Shown here: positions 26,879 through 35,506 of the stretch, piece by piece
Layout of the letters: each line of letters opens with the position of its first letter
How positions within the stretch are numbered: the first letter of the stretch is position 1
Assembly: GCF_900103325.1 (NCBI RefSeq)
Contig: NZ_FMXM01000016.1
Location: 62,001 to 126,000 of the forward strand
Reading direction: 5' to 3'
Length of the DNA: 64,000 bases
From: Mesorhizobium qingshengii
GTDB lineage: Bacteria; Pseudomonadota; Alphaproteobacteria; Rhizobiales; Rhizobiaceae
Position numbers and translations under genes: made by a program
The notes under the pieces: model-generated
What the model was told of the DNA's origin: nothing
What the model saw: only the letters and a program-made list of their open reading frames with translations
The model's database searches: none

Positions 26879-27959
26879 GCGGCCCTCCCTTTTTGGCTAC
26901 TGGTACAGGTCCACCGATCAGCCGGCGGCGGACCGGAAAAAGCTGGATGCCGGTGCGCTCGGCAAACAGGCCCCACAGGCCGCGCGGCGCAAACAGCATG
27001 ATGACGATGCCGATCAGCCCGAGGATCAGAAGATACCAGGAGCCATAGTCGGCCAGCAGGTTCTGCAGGATATAGAAGACGATGACGCCGACGATCGGCC
27101 CTTCGATGGTGCCAATGCCGCCAATGACGACGATGAAGATGACATAGGCAGTCCAGTCGATGACGGAGAAGGCGGCGTCCGGCGAGATGCGGGCTTTCTG
27201 GACATAGATCAGCGCGCCGCAGAGCCCGGTGCCGAAGGCCGCGGCCAGATAGACCAGTGTCTTCATGCGCCGCGCGTCGACGCCGACCGAGCGTGCTGCT
27301 TCCTGATTGTCGCGCACGGCGGCGAGCCCCAGTCCCTGCTTGGAGCGCAGCAGGCGGTAGACGAGGCCGATGGTGGCGATGGCCAAGAGCAGCGCCAGCC
27401 AGTAGGTGAGGATGTCGCCGGCACCCGACGATTTGACGCCGAACAGCTCACCGATGAGCTTCAGCGCCGGCATATCGCGGGTCGCCTCGCGCGGCAGCGA
27501 GGTGCCGGTGCCGCCGCCCAGCATCTTCCATTGCGCCAGCGCCAGGCGAACCACTTCGGCGATGACCCAGCTGCCGATGGCGAAATAGGCGCCCTGCAGG
27601 CGAAATAGGAAGAAGGCAGTCGGGATCGCGAGCAGGGCGCTGGCGATACCGGCGAGCAGGATCGCGGCCAGCGGGTCGAACCCGCCGAGGATCACCAGGG
27701 CAAACATGGCGTAGGCGCCAAAGCCGACAAAGGCCTGCTGGCCGACCGAGACCAGCCCGGCATAGCCGGCAAGCAGGTTCCAGTTCTGCGCCAGCACCAG
27801 CAGGGTGAGGATGAAGAACAGATCCTGCAGCACGCTGCGCGAGAGATACAGCGGTGCGGCCAAGGCGAGCAGGATGATGAGTGCGGCGACGATGGCGAAA
27901 GCACTCGATGCTTTCGTCCGCGTTTCAACCTTCCAGCGTGTGAGTGTGAGGTCGGTCAT
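26871..27959 (-). CDS. LivM-type branched-chain/aromatic ABC permease
   Basis: A 362-residue permease with about nine helices, starting MTDLTLTRWKVETR. It has the conserved LivM segments NLLAGYAGLVSVGQQAFVGFGAY and RDNQEAARSVGVDARRMKT, and a VIFIVVIGGIGTIEGPIVG stretch. The frame extends upstream to 28049, but the overlap with livH makes 27959 the sensible start. It is part of a five-protein HAAT-family importer inside the aromatic operon, so the substrate is probably a phenolic compound rather than an amino acid. Confidence 0.9.
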   Translation of the reverse strand: MTDLTLTRWKVETRTKASSAFAIVAALIILLALAAPLYLSRSVLQDLFFILTLLVLAQNWNLLAGYAGLVSVGQQAFVGFGAYAMFALVILGGFDPLAAILLAGIASALLAIPTAFFLFRLQGAYFAIGSWVIAEVVRLALAQWKMLGGGTGTSLPREATRDMPALKLIGELFGVKSSGAGDILTYWLALLLAIATIGLVYRLLRSKQGLGLAAVRDNQEAARSVGVDARRMKTLVYLAAAFGTGLCGALIYVQKARISPDAAFSVIDWTAYVIFIVVIGGIGTIEGPIVGVIVFYILQNLLADYGSWYLLILGLIGIVIMLFAPRGLWGLFAERTGIQLFPVRRRLIGGPVPVAKKGGPHG

Positions 27960-27964
27960 GGCGC

Positions 27965-28828
27965 TCAATCCACTGCCCTTGGAAAGAGCCCGCGCGGCCT
28001 GACAAGGAGCACGACCAGGAAGGCCAGATGCCCGGCCAGGATTTGCCATTCCGGGTTGATCGCGGCGCCAAAAGTCTGCGCGATGCCGATGACGATGCCG
28101 CCGAACAGCGTTCCCCAGAGCGAGCCTAGGCCTCCGATGATGACCGCTTCAAAGGCATAGATCAGCCGCGCCGGTCCGATGGTCGGATCGAAATTGGCGC
28201 GCGTGCCGAGATAGAGTGCTGCAATCGTCACCACCACCATGGCGATTCCGGTGGCGGTGGCGAAGATTCGTTTCGGCTGGATGCCCATCAATCCGGCGGT
28301 GACCGGATCATCAGAGGTGGCGCGAAAGGCGCGGCCGAGCGATGTGCGGTAGAAGAGCTGGTTGAGGCCGACGATCACGGCGATGGCCGAGGCCAGTGTC
28401 AGCAGCGGCATGACGCCGACATTGATCGGGCCAAGCGCCACGGACACGGATTCCAGTCCGCCAACCGAGATGCGGCGGCTGTCGGCGGCAAAGCCTTGGA
28501 GCAGGCCGTTCTGGATGACGATCGAGAGGCCGAAGGTAACAAGCAGCGGCGGCAGGATGTCGGTGCCGAGCGTGCGGTTGAGCAGGAAGAACTGCAACGC
28601 CCAACCGATGGCGAACATCAGCGGCATCGCCAACAGGGCCGCAAGGAACGGATTGAGACCGAGGGCCGAGACCAGCATCAGAATCAGGAAGGCAGCGAGC
28701 ACGATGAGGTCGCCATGCGCCAGATTGACCAGCCGCATGATGCCGAAGACGAGGCTGAGACCCGCCGCGAACAGGGCATAGAGACCGCCGAGCAGAACGC
28801 CCTGAATGATGGTGTCGAGCCAGGCCAT
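27965..28828 (-). CDS. LivH-type branched-chain/aromatic ABC permease
   Basis: A 287-residue permease (MAWLDTIIQGVLLGGLYALF) with eight hydrophobic helices and the LivH hallmarks LSLVFGIMRLVNLAHGDLIVLAAF and YAFEAVIIGGLGSLWGTLFGGI. It lies 1 bp from livF upstream and 5 bp from livM downstream. It forms the membrane channel with the LivM-type protein. Confidence 0.9.
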   Translation of the reverse strand: MAWLDTIIQGVLLGGLYALFAAGLSLVFGIMRLVNLAHGDLIVLAAFLILMLVSALGLNPFLAALLAMPLMFAIGWALQFFLLNRTLGTDILPPLLVTFGLSIVIQNGLLQGFAADSRRISVGGLESVSVALGPINVGVMPLLTLASAIAVIVGLNQLFYRTSLGRAFRATSDDPVTAGLMGIQPKRIFATATGIAMVVVTIAALYLGTRANFDPTIGPARLIYAFEAVIIGGLGSLWGTLFGGIVIGIAQTFGAAINPEWQILAGHLAFLVVLLVRPRGLFPRAVD

Positions 28829-28829
28829 G

Positions 28830-29534
28830 TCAGGCCACCCCGAAATAAGCGGCGTGGATTTTTTCACGCGTCAGCGCAGCCGGGGCACCGGAAAGCGTGA
28901 TGCGACCTTCCATCATGCAGTAGACGCGGTCCGCGACTTTCAGCGCCTGGCCGATGTCCTGCTCGACCACGACGATCGAAGCACCCGCCGCGCGGATGCG
29001 CGGGAAGGCGGTGTAGATATCCCTGATGACGACTGGTGCCAGGCCAAGGCTGATCTCGTCGCACAACAGCACGCGCGGGTTGGACATCAGGGCGCGTCCG
29101 ATCGCCACCATTTGCTGTTGACCGCCGGACAATGCCGTGCCCGGATTGGCGCGCCTCTCCCTGAGGATCGGGAACAGCTCGTAGACCGTTTCGAGGCTCC
29201 AATGCCCGGCAACGGCGCGGCCATAGCGGCCAATGAGAAGGTTCTCTTCGACGCTCAACGAAGGAAACAGCTTTCGCCCCTCCGGCACCATGGCGATGCC
29301 GCGCGCGACGATGTCGGGGGCGGGCATCGCGCCGATTTCCTCGCCGTCGAAGAGCACGGCTTTCGGCTGGTTGGTGAGAATGCCCGCAATCGAGCGCATC
29401 AGCGTCGTCTTGCCGGCACCGTTGGCGCCGATGATGGCGATGGTCTCGCCCGGGTCGAGCGCGATGTCGACGCCGAACAGTGCCTGGAAGTCGCCATAGT
29501 GGGCAGTCAGCCCCTTTGTCTCGAGCAAGGCCAT
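28830..29534 (-). CDS. LivF-type ABC ATP-binding protein
   Basis: A 234-residue single ATPase with Walker A GANGAGKTT (about residues 37-45), Q-loop MVPEGRKLFPSLSVEENL (LivF signature), ABC signature LSGGQQQMVAIGRALM and LLCDEISLGLAPVV. The start codon shares one base with the LivG stop (TGATG on the minus strand), giving tight translational coupling. Confidence 0.91.
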   Translation of the reverse strand: MALLETKGLTAHYGDFQALFGVDIALDPGETIAIIGANGAGKTTLMRSIAGILTNQPKAVLFDGEEIGAMPAPDIVARGIAMVPEGRKLFPSLSVEENLLIGRYGRAVAGHWSLETVYELFPILRERRANPGTALSGGQQQMVAIGRALMSNPRVLLCDEISLGLAPVVIRDIYTAFPRIRAAGASIVVVEQDIGQALKVADRVYCMMEGRITLSGAPAALTREKIHAAYFGVA

Positions 29535-30253
29535 CAGACTTCGATCCCGAGATAGATTTCGCGGACCTCGCGTGACGCCATGACGGCATCGGGTGTGCCC
29601 ATGCCGATGATCTTGCCGAAATTGAGCACCAGCAGCCGCTCGACGACGGAGTTCAGCGCATGCAGCACATGCTCGATCCAGATGATGGACATGCCGGCTC
29701 TGTGGATGGTCCGGATCGTGTCGACCAGCATGCCGCATTCGTCTTCGGTCAGGCCGCCGGCGATTTCATCCAGCAACAGCAGCCGGGGCTCGGTCGCCAG
29801 TGCGCGGGCAAGCTCCAGCCGCTTGCGCTGCAGCAGGCTCAGGCCGCCGGCCGGATGGTTGGCGCGGCCGATCAGCCCGGTCTCGACCAGGATCTCGGCG
29901 CAGCGGTCGCCAACCTCGGCTTCGGTCTTTTTCGCGCCGAAGGCGCCTGCGACCAGCAGGTTTTCGAACACAGTCAGCTTCTCGAATGGCTGTGGGATCT
30001 GGAAGGAGCGGCCGACGCCGGCAAGGCAGCGTTGCATTGGCGGCAGTTTTGTTACGTCGCGACCGTCGAAGACGATGGTGCCGGCGTCTGCGGCGATGTT
30101 GCCGGTGATCAGGTTGAACAGCGTCGATTTGCCGGCGCCGTTCGGGCCGATGATGCCGAGTGCCTCGCCCTGCCGCAGCTCGAACGAAACCGCATCGGCG
30201 ACCGTCAGGGCGCCGAAGCGTTTCGAGACATTGGAAAGCGCGAGGATGGGCAT
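29534..30253 (-). CDS. LivG-type ABC ATP-binding protein
   Basis: A 239-residue ATPase: Walker A GPNGAGKST, the LivG-type VGRSFQIPQPFEKLTVFENL, LSLLQRKRLELARALATEPRLLLLDEIAGGLTEDE and the switch histidine IIWIEHVLHAL. The signature LSLLQRK deviates from LSGGQ, a common feature of this subfamily. The start at 30253 follows the repeat element; longer frames run through the repeat and are not credible. Confidence 0.9.
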   Translation of the reverse strand: MPILALSNVSKRFGALTVADAVSFELRQGEALGIIGPNGAGKSTLFNLITGNIAADAGTIVFDGRDVTKLPPMQRCLAGVGRSFQIPQPFEKLTVFENLLVAGAFGAKKTEAEVGDRCAEILVETGLIGRANHPAGGLSLLQRKRLELARALATEPRLLLLDEIAGGLTEDECGMLVDTIRTIHRAGMSIIWIEHVLHALNSVVERLLVLNFGKIIGMGTPDAVMASREVREIYLGIEV

Positions 30254-30261
30254 GCGCTCAC

Positions 30262-30410
30262 CGTCCCCCTTGTCGGGAGGGTCGATCGGCAAAGCCGATC
30301 GGGTTGCTTCGCACCAGCATTTTTCCTTGGCCCCCAACCCCGTCTTTCTCGCTCCGCCTTGCAAAGCTCGCTCGCCAACCCTCCCCACAAGGGGGAGGGT
30401 AAAGTGCCGT
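30262..30410. repeat. Rhizobiales intergenic palindromic repeat inside the aromatic operon
   Basis: The gap between the binding-protein gene and livG is a long imperfect palindrome. The left arm, CCGTCCCCCTTGTCGGGAGGG, and the right arm, CCCTCCCCACAAGGGGGAGGG, pair, with an inner GGTCGATCGGCAAAGCCGATCGGG stem-loop. Elements with CCCTCCCC-ACAAGGGGGAGGG ends are dispersed through rhizobial genomes. It is transcribed within the operon and may lower or stabilise downstream mRNA. Confidence 0.7.
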
Positions 30411-30415
30411 CCCAC

Positions 30416-31696
30416 TCACCCGATCACTTCCATCTTGCCGCCTGTCGGGATGGTCGGCGCGGTCTTGTTGTCGGTGATGACGAGATCGTAGCCGCCGCTG
30501 TCCTTCAGCCGCCATTGGCCGCCGACCAGCGGCGTCTTGGCAATGTTCTTGGCGGCAAAGGGCGGAAGCTTGGCACCGTCCCAGGCGATCGGCCCGACCA
30601 ACGTGTCAAGCTTGGTCGCGGCGATCGCCGCCGCTACCTTGTCACCGTCGCCGGCCTCGCCCGCCCGCTTCATGACATCGGCGGCGATCTCGAACAGGGC
30701 ATGGACAAAGCCGATCGGTTGCGTCCACTGGCGGCCGGTGGCTTTGGTGAAGCCTTGCGCCACCTGCGCCGAGCTTTCGCCGGTCAGCGACGACTTGAAC
30801 GGATGGTTCGGCGTCCACCAGACTTCCGACGACAGATTGTGGCCGGATTTGCCGAGCGCCTCGACCGATTGCGGGAACAACAGCGCCTTGCCCATCGACG
30901 CCACCTTGGGGGTGAAGCCCTGTTGTTTGGCCTGGTTCCAGAAGGTGGTGAAGTCGGGCGGGATCATCACGCCGGTGATGATTTCGCACGATGCGCCCTT
31001 GAAGGCGCTGATCTGCGCCGAAAAATCATCGGTCAGGTTCTGGTAGCGGCCGGTGTCGGTCAGCCCGTAGCCGCCCTTGGCCAGCACCGGCGGGAGGCCG
31101 ACCGTGCCGTCGCCCCAGGCGTTGCCGTCGCCGTCATTGGGAAAGAGACCGCCGACCTTCTTGTTGGTCTCGACCTGCGCCCACATGTTGGTGAAGACGG
31201 CAATGACGTCCTCCAGCCCCCAGAAGAAATGATAGGCGTAGTTGAACGGCTTCCACGAGGCTGGGTCGCCGGGATTGCCTTGCTGGCCGATGAACCAGGG
31301 CTGCCATGGAGCCACGGTAGACAGACACGGCACTTCTTCGGCTTCGCAGGTGGTGGCGACCGGGTTGGTGGTCTCCGGCGTCGAGGCGACAAGCATCAGA
31401 TTGACCTTGTCGTTGACGATGAGCTCCTTGGCGACTTCCGCCGCGCGGTTGGGGTTCGACTGGCTGTCCTTGACCACGACCTCGTAGTTGAGGCCAGCCG
31501 CCTTGGTGGCTGCCAGGAAGCCGTCGATGATGAATTTGTCGGCCTCGGCGAAGGCCGCGAGCGGGCCGGACTGCGGGCTGACATAGCCGAGCTTGATCGG
31601 CGCATTCTGCGCGATCGCCGGCATCGCTAAACCGGATGTGCCGGCAAGCATGCCGGTCGCGGCGGTATTCCTGATGAATTCGCGTCTGGTGATCAT
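30416..31696 (-). CDS. Periplasmic aromatic/branched-chain-type binding protein (Tat-exported)
   Basis: A 426-residue Peripla_BP_6 protein. Its N-terminus MITRREFIRNTAATGM... is a twin-arginine signal peptide, with cleavage near MPAIA-QN. The mature part begins APIKLGYVSPQSGPLAAFAEAD, typical of Liv-type receptors, and includes two cysteines (TTCEAEEVPCLS). It is encoded between maleylacetate reductase and livGFHM, which ties the transporter to the hydroxyquinol pathway. A resorcinol- or hydroxybenzoate-type ligand is inferred. Confidence 0.88.
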   Translation of the reverse strand: MITRREFIRNTAATGMLAGTSGLAMPAIAQNAPIKLGYVSPQSGPLAAFAEADKFIIDGFLAATKAAGLNYEVVVKDSQSNPNRAAEVAKELIVNDKVNLMLVASTPETTNPVATTCEAEEVPCLSTVAPWQPWFIGQQGNPGDPASWKPFNYAYHFFWGLEDVIAVFTNMWAQVETNKKVGGLFPNDGDGNAWGDGTVGLPPVLAKGGYGLTDTGRYQNLTDDFSAQISAFKGASCEIITGVMIPPDFTTFWNQAKQQGFTPKVASMGKALLFPQSVEALGKSGHNLSSEVWWTPNHPFKSSLTGESSAQVAQGFTKATGRQWTQPIGFVHALFEIAADVMKRAGEAGDGDKVAAAIAATKLDTLVGPIAWDGAKLPPFAAKNIAKTPLVGGQWRLKDSGGYDLVITDNKTAPTIPTGGKMEVIG

Positions 31697-31735
31697 TGCT
31701 GTTCCTCCCTTTGTTGCCTTCAGCTTTGTTCGTCT

Positions 31736-32797
31736 TCAGTCCTGCGGGCGTCTTCCCTCCCACGCGTCCTGCAACAGGGCGCGGATTGCGGCGCGGTCGA
31801 AGGGCCGCGGATTCCAGTATGGATTCTTGGTGGCAATCTCGGCGGCGCGATCGAGGTCAGCCTGTTTGAAGCCGAGCTCCTGCAATGTGAGTGGCGCCCC
31901 GACGGACTTGGCGAAATCGTACAGACCGCTACCGGCGCTGTTACCAAGAATGTCGGCGACCGGCTCGAGCAATTCGGGCACGGCGACGGCGTTGAAGCCG
32001 ATCGTGTGCGGCAGCATGACCGCATGGGTCTCGGCATGCGGCATGTCGAACGAACCGCCCAGCGTGTGGCAGATCTTGTGGTGCAGCGCCATGCCTACCG
32101 TGCCGAGCACGGTGCCGCACAGCCAGGCGCCGTAGAGCGCGTCACCCCGTGCGGCGAGGTTCCTCGGCTCCTTCACCAGCACCGGGAGTGCCGCCTTCAG
32201 AGCGCGCAGCCCTTCGGTCGCCATCAGCGTCGAAACCGGGTTGCGGTCCTGCGCGTAGAGCGCCTCGGCGGCATGCGCCATGGCGTTGAGGCCGGAGGTG
32301 ACGCTCATCGCCACCGGCAGGCCGACGGTCAGTTCCGGATCGTAGATCACCACTTCCGGCAGGATTTTTGCATCACGCACGGTGGTCTTCACGCCGTTCT
32401 CGGTCTGGCCGAGGATCGGCGTCACCTCGGAGCCGGCATAGGTGGTCGGGATGACGATCTGCGGCAGGTCGGTGCGATACGCGATCGCCTTGCCGAGGCC
32501 CGTGGTCGAGCCGCCACCGAGTGCGACGACGCAGTCGACATTGACATCATGCGCCTTGGCCAATGCAGCCTCGGTCACATCGACCGGCGTATGCATGGCC
32601 GCACCCGAGAAGACCCCTGCCGCCAGGGGTCCAAGCCGCTTCGCCAGCGCCTCGCCATCGGCCGCTTGGTGCGGCGTCGACAGCACCAGCGCACGCTTGC
32701 AGCCGAGTTTCTCGACCCATGTGCCGACCTCGGATGACGCGCCGTTGCCAAAGACGATATGTGCCGGGCTGCCTGAGTAGGTGAATTGCCTCGTCAT
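31736..32797 (-). CDS. Maleylacetate reductase
   Basis: A 353-residue iron-ADH-fold protein of the maleylacetate reductase branch: GNGASSEVGTWVEKLGCKRAL, VVALGGGSTTGLGKAIAYRT, IPTTYAGSEVTPILG, SGLNAMAHAAEALYAQDRNP and HHKICHTLGGSFDMPHAETHA. These match TfdF/MacA-type enzymes of normal length. It reduces maleylacetate to 3-oxoadipate with NAD(P)H. It overlaps the upstream dioxygenase stop by 4 bp. The 3-oxoadipate CoA-transferase and thiolase are not in the window. Confidence 0.94.
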   Translation of the reverse strand: MTRQFTYSGSPAHIVFGNGASSEVGTWVEKLGCKRALVLSTPHQAADGEALAKRLGPLAAGVFSGAAMHTPVDVTEAALAKAHDVNVDCVVALGGGSTTGLGKAIAYRTDLPQIVIPTTYAGSEVTPILGQTENGVKTTVRDAKILPEVVIYDPELTVGLPVAMSVTSGLNAMAHAAEALYAQDRNPVSTLMATEGLRALKAALPVLVKEPRNLAARGDALYGAWLCGTVLGTVGMALHHKICHTLGGSFDMPHAETHAVMLPHTIGFNAVAVPELLEPVADILGNSAGSGLYDFAKSVGAPLTLQELGFKQADLDRAAEIATKNPYWNPRPFDRAAIRALLQDAWEGRRPQD

Positions 32798-33657
32798 GCC
32801 GCCAAGTTCCCCTTGCGTGCCATCGCCATGACGAAGCTGAAGTCGAGCGACCAGCCGTCGCCGACGCGTTTGAAGTCGCCGACCAGTTCCGGTTTGACAC
32901 CGAACAGCGCATCCTCGCCGAGACGCGGATCGCCACGCTCGAACACTTGCGTGGTCAGCGTCTCGAAATTGTCGGCGCGGATGAGAAAATGCAGGTGGGC
33001 CGGACGGCTGAGCGGATAATTCAGCCGGCCAAGCATCTGCCCGACCGGGCCGTCATCGGGCACGCCGTAGCCGGTCGGCTTGACCGTGCGGTAGTGGAAA
33101 CGGCCGTCTCTGTCGGTGATGAAGACGCCGCGCAGGTTGAATTCCGGCTGCAGGTCGGGCTGCTGGTTTTCATAGAATCCTTGCGCATTCGCTTGCCAGG
33201 TTTCGACCGTCGAGCCTGGTATCGGCATGCCATCCAAATCGATGACCCGCCCCGAGACGGTGAGCGGCGCACCGACACCATCGAGCGAAATGTTGGTGCC
33301 GAGCGGCAGCCTTGGCGCATCGGCGCGATAGAACGGACCGCGCCCGGTGTTGGGCGTGGCGCCACTCGGGCGGCGGGAATTGATGTCCTCGACCAGCGCG
33401 GTGACGCCGAGCAGATCCGACAGCAGCACCCATTCCTGCCTCTTGTCGTCGCTGGCGTGGCCGATTTCAGTGAGGAAGGCGATTGCCTGGCGCCAGTCCG
33501 AAGCTGTGGGGCGGGTCTCTTTGACGATCTGATGGAGATGGTCAACGACGGTTGCCAGGAAGCGCGGCAACGGCCCGGCCTTAGCCTTCGACAGGCGCTG
33601 GGCGACCATCTCGGCGGAGTTGGCCTCGTTGAACGACGGTATGCCGGTCTGTGACAT
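32794..33657 (-). CDS. Intradiol dioxygenase, hydroxyquinol 1,2-dioxygenase type (copy 2)
   Basis: The start at 33657 follows GGGGAGGA and gives 287 residues (a longer frame to 33858 crosses the promoter and is rejected). The domain order is the same as in copy 1: helical N-domain with RQEWVLLSDLLGVTALVEDI, RGPFYRADAPRLPLG, then ligands Y162 (WQANAQGFY), Y197 (KPTGYGVP), H221 and H223 (RPAHLHF). It is the first gene of the operon, opposite the LysR gene. It differs from copy 1 at the substrate-pocket segment (RGPFY versus LGPFH), so the two may prefer different diols. Confidence 0.88.
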   Translation of the reverse strand: MSQTGIPSFNEANSAEMVAQRLSKAKAGPLPRFLATVVDHLHQIVKETRPTASDWRQAIAFLTEIGHASDDKRQEWVLLSDLLGVTALVEDINSRRPSGATPNTGRGPFYRADAPRLPLGTNISLDGVGAPLTVSGRVIDLDGMPIPGSTVETWQANAQGFYENQQPDLQPEFNLRGVFITDRDGRFHYRTVKPTGYGVPDDGPVGQMLGRLNYPLSRPAHLHFLIRADNFETLTTQVFERGDPRLGEDALFGVKPELVGDFKRVGDGWSLDFSFVMAMARKGNLAA

Positions 33658-33748
33658 GTTCCTCCCCGGTTTCATCTCACGGAGGAACAATAACGCAGGC
33701 CGGACACAAAAATGATGATTTCTGCCTGGTTTTATATACCATATCGTT

Positions 33749-34699
33749 ATGAAGCTCGACGAAAGGCATTTGATCCAGCTGGCGGCCGTAGTGCAGGCCG
33801 GCGGCGTCACCGAGGGAGCGGCTCTTGTCGGCTTGTCGCAGCCGGCGGTGTCGCGCACGCTGTCGATGCTGGAGAAGCGGCTGGGCGAACCACTGTTTCT
33901 CAGAGGCCGCCGACCCTTGCAGCCGACGCCGCTCGGCCGGGCACTGGCCGATCATGGCCAAGTGATGCTGGCGGCATCGCGCAAAGCCTCCGACATCGTG
34001 GCCAATTTCAGCCAGGGCCGCTCCGGCGTGGTGCGAGTCGGTGGCACGCCGTTCTTCATGGACGCGCTGATCTCCGGCATGATCGCCGACTTCCAGAACG
34101 CCTATCCGGATGTGCGCGTCGACCAGAGCTACGGCTATCTCTCGGATCTGCGCGCCGCGATCAACGCCGACCGCATCGATCTTGCCGTGTGTCCGATCGA
34201 CATCCTGGAAGAAGGGTCGGGCATGGAATTCCGCGAAATCCTGCCCGGCCGCAATGTCGTTGCCTGTCGCGCAACGCATCCGTTGCTGCTGCGGCGCAAG
34301 CTGAAGACCGGAGACCTGCTCGACTATCCCTGGATCGCGCCGCCGCCCGGCAGCCCGCTGCTGGAGGATATGCGTAGCCTGCTGCTGTCGCTTGGCGCCA
34401 CCGAGATAAAGATCCGCTATTCCGGCGGTTCGCTGACCAGTGCCATCAACTACATGAAGGAAACCGATGCGCTGACCGTGCTGCCGCACAGCGTGGTCTT
34501 CGCCTTTCGCAAGGACAAGGCGATCACCGCACTGCCGGTCGCGATCCCGCACCCCGAGCGGGCGCTCGGCCTGCTCAGGCTCGCCGATACGCCACGTGCG
34601 CCGGCCGTCGATGCCTTCGCCAAGCACATCCGTCTGGGTTTCGACAACCTCAAGCACCTGATCAAGCGCCATGAGCAGGCGGTTGTCTGGGGCGCTTAG
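33749..34699 (+). CDS. LysR-family regulator of the aromatic operon
   Basis: A 316-residue LTTR: N-terminal HTH with LIQLAAVVQAGGVTEGAALV and SQPAVSRTLSMLEKRLGEPLF, followed by a periplasmic-binding-like effector domain (GVVRVGGTPFFMDALI...). It is divergent from the dioxygenase operon across 91 bp containing an A/T-rich TTTATATACCATATCGTTA stretch, where both promoters must lie. LysR proteins in such settings typically activate with a pathway intermediate as inducer; maleylacetate or hydroxyquinol is a guess. Confidence 0.9.
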   Translation: MKLDERHLIQLAAVVQAGGVTEGAALVGLSQPAVSRTLSMLEKRLGEPLFLRGRRPLQPTPLGRALADHGQVMLAASRKASDIVANFSQGRSGVVRVGGTPFFMDALISGMIADFQNAYPDVRVDQSYGYLSDLRAAINADRIDLAVCPIDILEEGSGMEFREILPGRNVVACRATHPLLLRRKLKTGDLLDYPWIAPPPGSPLLEDMRSLLLSLGATEIKIRYSGGSLTSAINYMKETDALTVLPHSVVFAFRKDKAITALPVAIPHPERALGLLRLADTPRAPAVDAFAKHIRLGFDNLKHLIKRHEQAVVWGA

Positions 34700-34994
34700 T
34701 GCCTGGCGCTATCTAGACCGGTTGTTCTTTGTAAAACATGCCCTTCGAGCGTGGATCGCTGCTCGTCTCGAGTTGATAAGCCAACACCGAAACAGGCATT
34801 ACCGAGGAATTTTGCAAACACGAAGTTGGCAACAAAGTGTTTCTCCATACCAATACAGAAACATTTTGAAATCTTTTGACACGTTTTGCAAAAATCGGCG
34901 GGAAACCACAACAATGCCTGCAAGGACCAGCGCAATAGACATTGATTTCGACAGATTTCCGTATAAAAATCTTTCGAAACGAGGACGTTGTCCT
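34700..34994. other. A/T-rich intergenic stretch before tRNA-Asn
   Basis: About 300 bp between the LysR stop and the tRNA promoter, notably richer in A and T than its surroundings (many short A- and T-runs). No frame with a ribosome site or recognisable domain, no strong hairpin. The left part, just after LysR, may hold its terminator, but none is obvious. Confidence 0.5.
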
Positions 34995-35022
34995 TTGCAA
35001 GGCCAAACGAATTTGCTATAGC
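34995..35022 (+). promoter_or_regulatory. Probable promoter of tRNA-Asn
   Basis: TTGCAA (34995-35000) and TATAGC (35017-35022) are spaced by 16 bp and end 26 bp before the tRNA. They fit a housekeeping sigma promoter, though the -35 is not the best consensus. Confidence 0.45.
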
Positions 35023-35048
35023 AGCGCCATATATATGCGAGCCACTAT

Positions 35049-35124
35049 TCCCCGGTAGCTCAGCGGTAGAGCAACTGGCTGTTAACCGGTTGGTCGCCTG
35101 GTTCGAATCCGGCCCGGGGAGCCA
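35049..35124 (+). tRNA. tRNA-Asn (anticodon GTT)
   Basis: A 76-nt cloverleaf with encoded CCA. Acceptor TCCCCGG pairs with CCGGGGA (35114-35120), followed by G73 and CCA. The D-arm is GCTCAGC..GGTAGAGC, the anticodon loop CT-GTT-AA (anticodon 35081-35083), and the T-arm GGTTCGAATCC. The 3' end faces a region of decayed genes. Confidence 0.97.
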
Positions 35125-35506
35125 CTTCAGATCAAAACTGCGAACGCCGCTTGCACGCGGTTCCACTCCAGAGCCGCCTTGCTCCGTGGCGAGCGTCTGC
35201 AGGTGTTTGATGTTGGACCTGGCGATCCGTATTTCGACATCTCCCACTTCAATCCGCTGCACTAGACTCGCTCCCTATCAGATCGACCCCGACGGGCGGC
35301 ATCTGAAAGGCAAGAGCAACGTCGCCGATTTGCAAGTCGGGGCCGCAATCTGCCGCTTTGACCAAGGCACCCCCTTTTTCTACGCGCAAGACATGCAAAG
35401 TTCATGGACTTGCAGAAAGCCGGAGCCGTGAGCTCGCTGGGGGCTATGCGACGTTCGTTGATCTACATCAAGACCGAGGCGCGCCATTCGGATTAGATGG
35501 ATTCAG

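Noticed and set aside
29660..31630. 656-codon open frame on the plus strand across livG and the binding-protein gene
   Set aside because: It is antisense to well-supported ABC transporter genes, is Arg/Gly/Asp-rich in the way GC-rich antisense frames are, and has no domain or ribosome site.
35049..35124. Attachment-site duplication of the tRNA-Asn 3' end
   Set aside because: I searched the following 3 kb by eye for a repeat of the T-arm and acceptor sequence and found none, so no att pair is claimed.
34696..35262. 188-codon leftward frame across tRNA-Asn
   Set aside because: Its middle is the antisense of the tRNA; only its first 20 residues are of any interest and are reported separately with low weight.
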